From an uncultured Bacilli bacterium (lineage in GTDB: Bacteria; Bacillota_I; Bacilli_A; RF39; UBA660), in assembly GCA_934098385.1 (NCBI GenBank), contig CAKOOJ010000013.1, positions 1 to 15,585 of the forward strand: a DNA stretch of 15,585 nucleotides, read 5' to 3'. Positions 13,354 through 15,585 of this stretch are shown piece after piece; positions within the stretch are counted from its first letter, which is position 1; every line of letters begins with the position of its first letter. The translations under genes and the position numbers were made by a program. The notes under the pieces are model-generated. The model did not search any database. It was given only the letters and a program-made list of their open reading frames with translations, and was not told where the DNA came from.

Positions 13354-15312
13354 TTACCCAACAGTGTACGGATTATTCTTTGTTCCATCTCCTCCACTTA
13401 TACTTGTGGAAGATTTAAGCGAAACTGCGGGACGAGAACTATAGGTGCTGTTGACTCCAACGTAGTACAAGCCACCATTGCTGTATATGATGAATGAGAT
13501 TGTCCCTGACCCACCCCAATAGAGAGGCGAAAGAGACCACCAATAATTAAAGTTTATTCTTTGATAATCATTTAGTAAATAATAACCATAATTATCGGTA
13601 TAAGCCTTACTACCAGCATAAACTATTTCATCCGCAGTTAATGTTGATACATACATGTCTGTATTATCGTTATATTGATTTAATATTGTTCCGTTACATT
13701 TATTTGTTGGTGTTTTTGTACTTTGTCCATATAATCTTATATAACTATCATAATAGAAACTTCCACTTGTTGTTCCATTATAATAATTTGTTTTTCCTTC
13801 TTCTGTTAATGGTGTTCCACTAGTATTAGAACTACTTGTATAAGCAGTATCATCATAACACCAATCTCCACTCTTCAAATAATCACTTAATTCTTTATTA
13901 TATGTATTTTTTATCTTTGTTGTTAAGGTTCCTGCTTGGAAAGTTTTAAATTTATTTACTAGCGAATTTGATACGTTTGTTACTGGATTTAAATAATTTA
14001 TTACAAATTTATTACTACCATAAGTAGATTGATCATATCCAAAGTTTGAATTTTCTAAATTCCAATTTCCAGTATAGTTTGAAGAATTACATGTTGTATT
14101 TTGATCTTCTAATATTAGTTTTACAGAACCATCACCTTGTATTCTAACTATTCTCCAACACATTCCTGCAAAATTTACATAATTATCTATTACCTTTCCT
14201 CTATAATAATAACTATCTCCATAATCATCTTCTGTTTTTGACAAAGTTTTTTCTACTCCTATAGTTTGTGGTAATATTGATTTATACGTTATTTGTGATG
14301 AGGTTGCAGCAGTTACTTTATATATATAGAGTATATTTGATGTTGTCTTTGGATTTGCTGTTGATGTACTTGATACAGAATTACTACTTGCAACATTTGA
14401 TATTAAATATTTTCCTACTAAATCACTATACATATCCGCATATGTTTTAGAGCTTGTTGATAAAGAATTAACACCAGTTAATGTGAACTTACCTGTACTT
14501 TCATTAACTGTATAGCCTGTTCCATATATCCAATAATATGCTTGATAAGTACTTGATACTGACATTGTACTTGAATTTCCCTCTATACCACTTCCATCAG
14601 TAGTTACATATTTAAATGTACTAATTGCATTTCCAGGTGAAGTTGTTGGTGTTTCTTGATATATTGATTTATCTCCCGTCGCATTTTTTGCATTTGTAAT
14701 TAATGTATATGCAAAAGAACCTTCACTATATGGATTAGCCATATCTTCACCAGTTGCACCTATTTGTATTTTTCCAGTAAATTTCTTTCCTTGATCAATA
14801 TTTTGATTTTCTGTAGGATGATTTATATAAGTTATTTTTAAAGCATAAGTGTAATAATCATTAGTATTAGCAATAACTTCATTTGCTTTTATTTTAGTCA
14901 TTTTAGATGGATATTCAACATTTTCTAATAATACTTCACAATCACTCATATCACTAGTATCTATAGTATTATTTCCAACTTTTCTATATAAAGTATATGT
15001 TAAATCTTGTTTCCTACTAAATGAATTAGATACATCAGTTAAATATATATCATATCTAGCAGGTAAATCCCCTATATTCTTTATAGTAAATAACTTTATA
15101 TTAGTATACCCTGGCTCTATTATTTCGCTAGTATCTTCCGTAGATAAATCAGTATATAATAAACTACTATCTCCAGATGTTATTTCTAAACTCTTAGAGT
15201 TTTTATTCCCATTTATCTTTGTTAAATAATATCCATATGTAAAACCTAATAATATTAATAAAGTTAATATAATACAAGTTGTATAAACAATTATTTTAGT
15301 TTTCCTCTTCAT
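13354..15312 (-). CDS. Anchored surface protein: TasA/camelysin-like N-terminus and C-terminal WW...RPAVSL domain
   Basis: This is a 652-aa exported protein. Residues 1-7 are basic and 8-29 hydrophobic, a signal or anchor. YGYYLTK and a beta-rich domain with IEPGYTNIKLFTIKNIGDLPARYDIY follow, which resembles TasA/camelysin proteins. The middle (about 190-370) is Ser/Thr-rich. From about 366 the layout YYYRGKVIDNYVNFAGMCWR, IVRIQGDGSVKLI, then YWWSLSP (590-596) and SSRPAVSLKS (625-634) is that of Firmicute extracellular proteins with DUF6273-like or C-type-lectin-like terminal domains. Cys pairs (for example 385, 409, 485, 538) may form disulfides. No LPxTG motif is seen. The role is probably surface attachment or recognition. 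The last ~43 codons before the RPAVSL end are far richer in GC and NNC codons than the rest. It has its own promoter and a terminator. Confidence 0.8.
   Translation of the reverse strand: MKRKTKIIVYTTCIILTLLILLGFTYGYYLTKINGNKNSKSLEITSGDSSLLYTDLSTEDTSEIIEPGYTNIKLFTIKNIGDLPARYDIYLTDVSNSFSRKQDLTYTLYRKVGNNTIDTSDMSDCEVLLENVEYPSKMTKIKANEVIANTNDYYTYALKITYINHPTENQNIDQGKKFTGKIQIGATGEDMANPYSEGSFAYTLITNAKNATGDKSIYQETPTTSPGNAISTFKYVTTDGSGIEGNSSTMSVSSTYQAYYWIYGTGYTVNESTGKFTLTGVNSLSTSSKTYADMYSDLVGKYLISNVASSNSVSSTSTANPKTTSNILYIYKVTAATSSQITYKSILPQTIGVEKTLSKTEDDYGDSYYYRGKVIDNYVNFAGMCWRIVRIQGDGSVKLILEDQNTTCNSSNYTGNWNLENSNFGYDQSTYGSNKFVINYLNPVTNVSNSLVNKFKTFQAGTLTTKIKNTYNKELSDYLKSGDWCYDDTAYTSSSNTSGTPLTEEGKTNYYNGTTSGSFYYDSYIRLYGQSTKTPTNKCNGTILNQYNDNTDMYVSTLTADEIVYAGSKAYTDNYGYYLLNDYQRINFNYWWSLSPLYWGGSGTISFIIYSNGGLYYVGVNSTYSSRPAVSLKSSTSISGGDGTKNNPYTVG
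13418..13541 (-). other. GC-rich C-terminal cassette, candidate hypervariable region
   Basis: I count 59 G+C in 13421-13540 (49%) against 32 in the next 120 bases of the same gene (27%). The edges are abrupt and the patch encodes residues 591-632. Thirteen of the 43 codons from WW to SLK end in C (ATC, TTC, TAC, AGC, GGC, GTC, AAC, ACC and others), whereas only three do in the 39 codons before. In diversity-generating retroelements, AAC codons of the template become NNC codons in the variable region. That reading is an inference, since no template or reverse transcriptase is in the window. Confidence 0.5.
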
Positions 15313-15337
15313 ATTATCACACTCTTATACACTATTA

Positions 15338-15367
15338 ATGATACCATATATGATACTCAACAGTCAA
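15338..15367 (-). promoter_or_regulatory. Promoter of the surface-protein gene
   Basis: On the minus strand, TTGACT (15362-15367) and TATCAT (15338-15343), each five of six to consensus, are spaced by 18 nt, and TGG immediately precedes the -10 (extended -10). It lies about 26 nt upstream of the ATG and between the gene and repeat R3. Confidence 0.7.
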
Positions 15368-15412
15368 TTTAATATTTTTAATTTTTTATAGAAATTTACA
15401 TATGTATATAAT

Positions 15413-15584
15413 ACAAATTATAATATTTTGTATTTACATTTGTTTTACAATAAAAATTTAGTATCTGTAAGATTTTATATACAGATATTTTTTATTTGTA
15501 ATTTTTATAAAAAAAATTTAAAAAAATGTAATAAAAAAAAAGGAAATACAAATTTTTTCACTATATATATAAGTGAAGGGTATA
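15413..15584 (+). repeat. Repeat R3, inverted copy of the ~172-bp element
   Basis: The reverse complement matches R2 with three mismatches that I can count, from the acaaatt end through the (AT)n palindrome and GGGTATA. Because R1 and R2 each precede a gene in the same orientation, R3 probably precedes a plus-strand gene just beyond the right edge, perhaps another Rpn-type gene. An extra hairpin AATACAAA...TTTGTATT is better formed here than in R2. The rest of 15313-15412 is AT-rich and holds only the surface-gene promoter. Confidence 0.9.
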
Positions 15585-15585
15585 T

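Overview
This is a very AT-rich chromosomal window in which every convincing gene lies on the minus strand. The gene complement and order suggest a low-GC Firmicute of the Bacilli/Mycoplasmatota type: infC-rpmI-rplT behind an L20-type leader, dnaD beside nth, nusB beside xseA-xseB, and a TasA/camelysin-like secreted protein. An uncultured gut lineage of the RF39 type is my inference. The genetic code looks standard: Trp is TGG throughout the long frames, and TGA ends rplT.

The left half (about 1-8910) is housekeeping. Read in the direction of transcription from the right, it begins with an operon: a CmpB-family membrane protein, then cca, dnaD, nth, nusB, xseA and xseB, with overlaps or very short gaps at most junctions. 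It closes at a strong 12-bp-stem terminator (4048-4092). A second unit follows with fmt, an unrecognised membrane-anchored protein, and a CDP-alcohol phosphatidyltransferase with a basic tail. A near-consensus promoter (1490-1517) then drives the translation operon infC-rpmI-rplT. Its mRNA has a long-range paired leader resembling the L20 autoregulatory leader, infC appears to start at AUA, and L20 carries an extra C-terminal Rho_N/SAP-like domain.

The right half (about 8990-15585) is accessory. A compact bacteriocin operon encodes a C39-peptidase ABC exporter (9313-11304) followed by two tiny double-glycine-leader peptides, 47 and 51 aa, that overlap as TAATG and end at a terminator. Both cores have a GxxxG motif and a Cys at or next to the C-terminus, as expected for a two-peptide (class IIb) bacteriocin. 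I see no immunity gene. Next come an Rpn-type PD-(D/E)XK nuclease with a heptad-repeat tail, a small Rossmann-like protein (TIR or nucleoside-deoxyribosyltransferase type), and a 652-aa anchored surface protein.

Two features tie the accessory region together. First, a ~172-bp repeat with internal hairpins occurs three times (R1 11314-11490, R2 12586-12757, R3 15413-15584). R1 and R2 are direct copies bracketing the nuclease gene. R2 and R3 are inverted, nearly identical copies bracketing the surface-protein segment. R1 and R2 sit immediately upstream of a gene in the same orientation, and R3 points out of the window in the same way. Second, the last ~120 coding bases of the WW...RPAVSL domain of the surface protein are about 49% GC against 27% next door and rich in NNC codons. 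This is the signature expected of a cassette written from elsewhere, for example the variable region of a diversity-generating retroelement whose template and reverse transcriptase lie outside this window, or a gene-conversion cassette.
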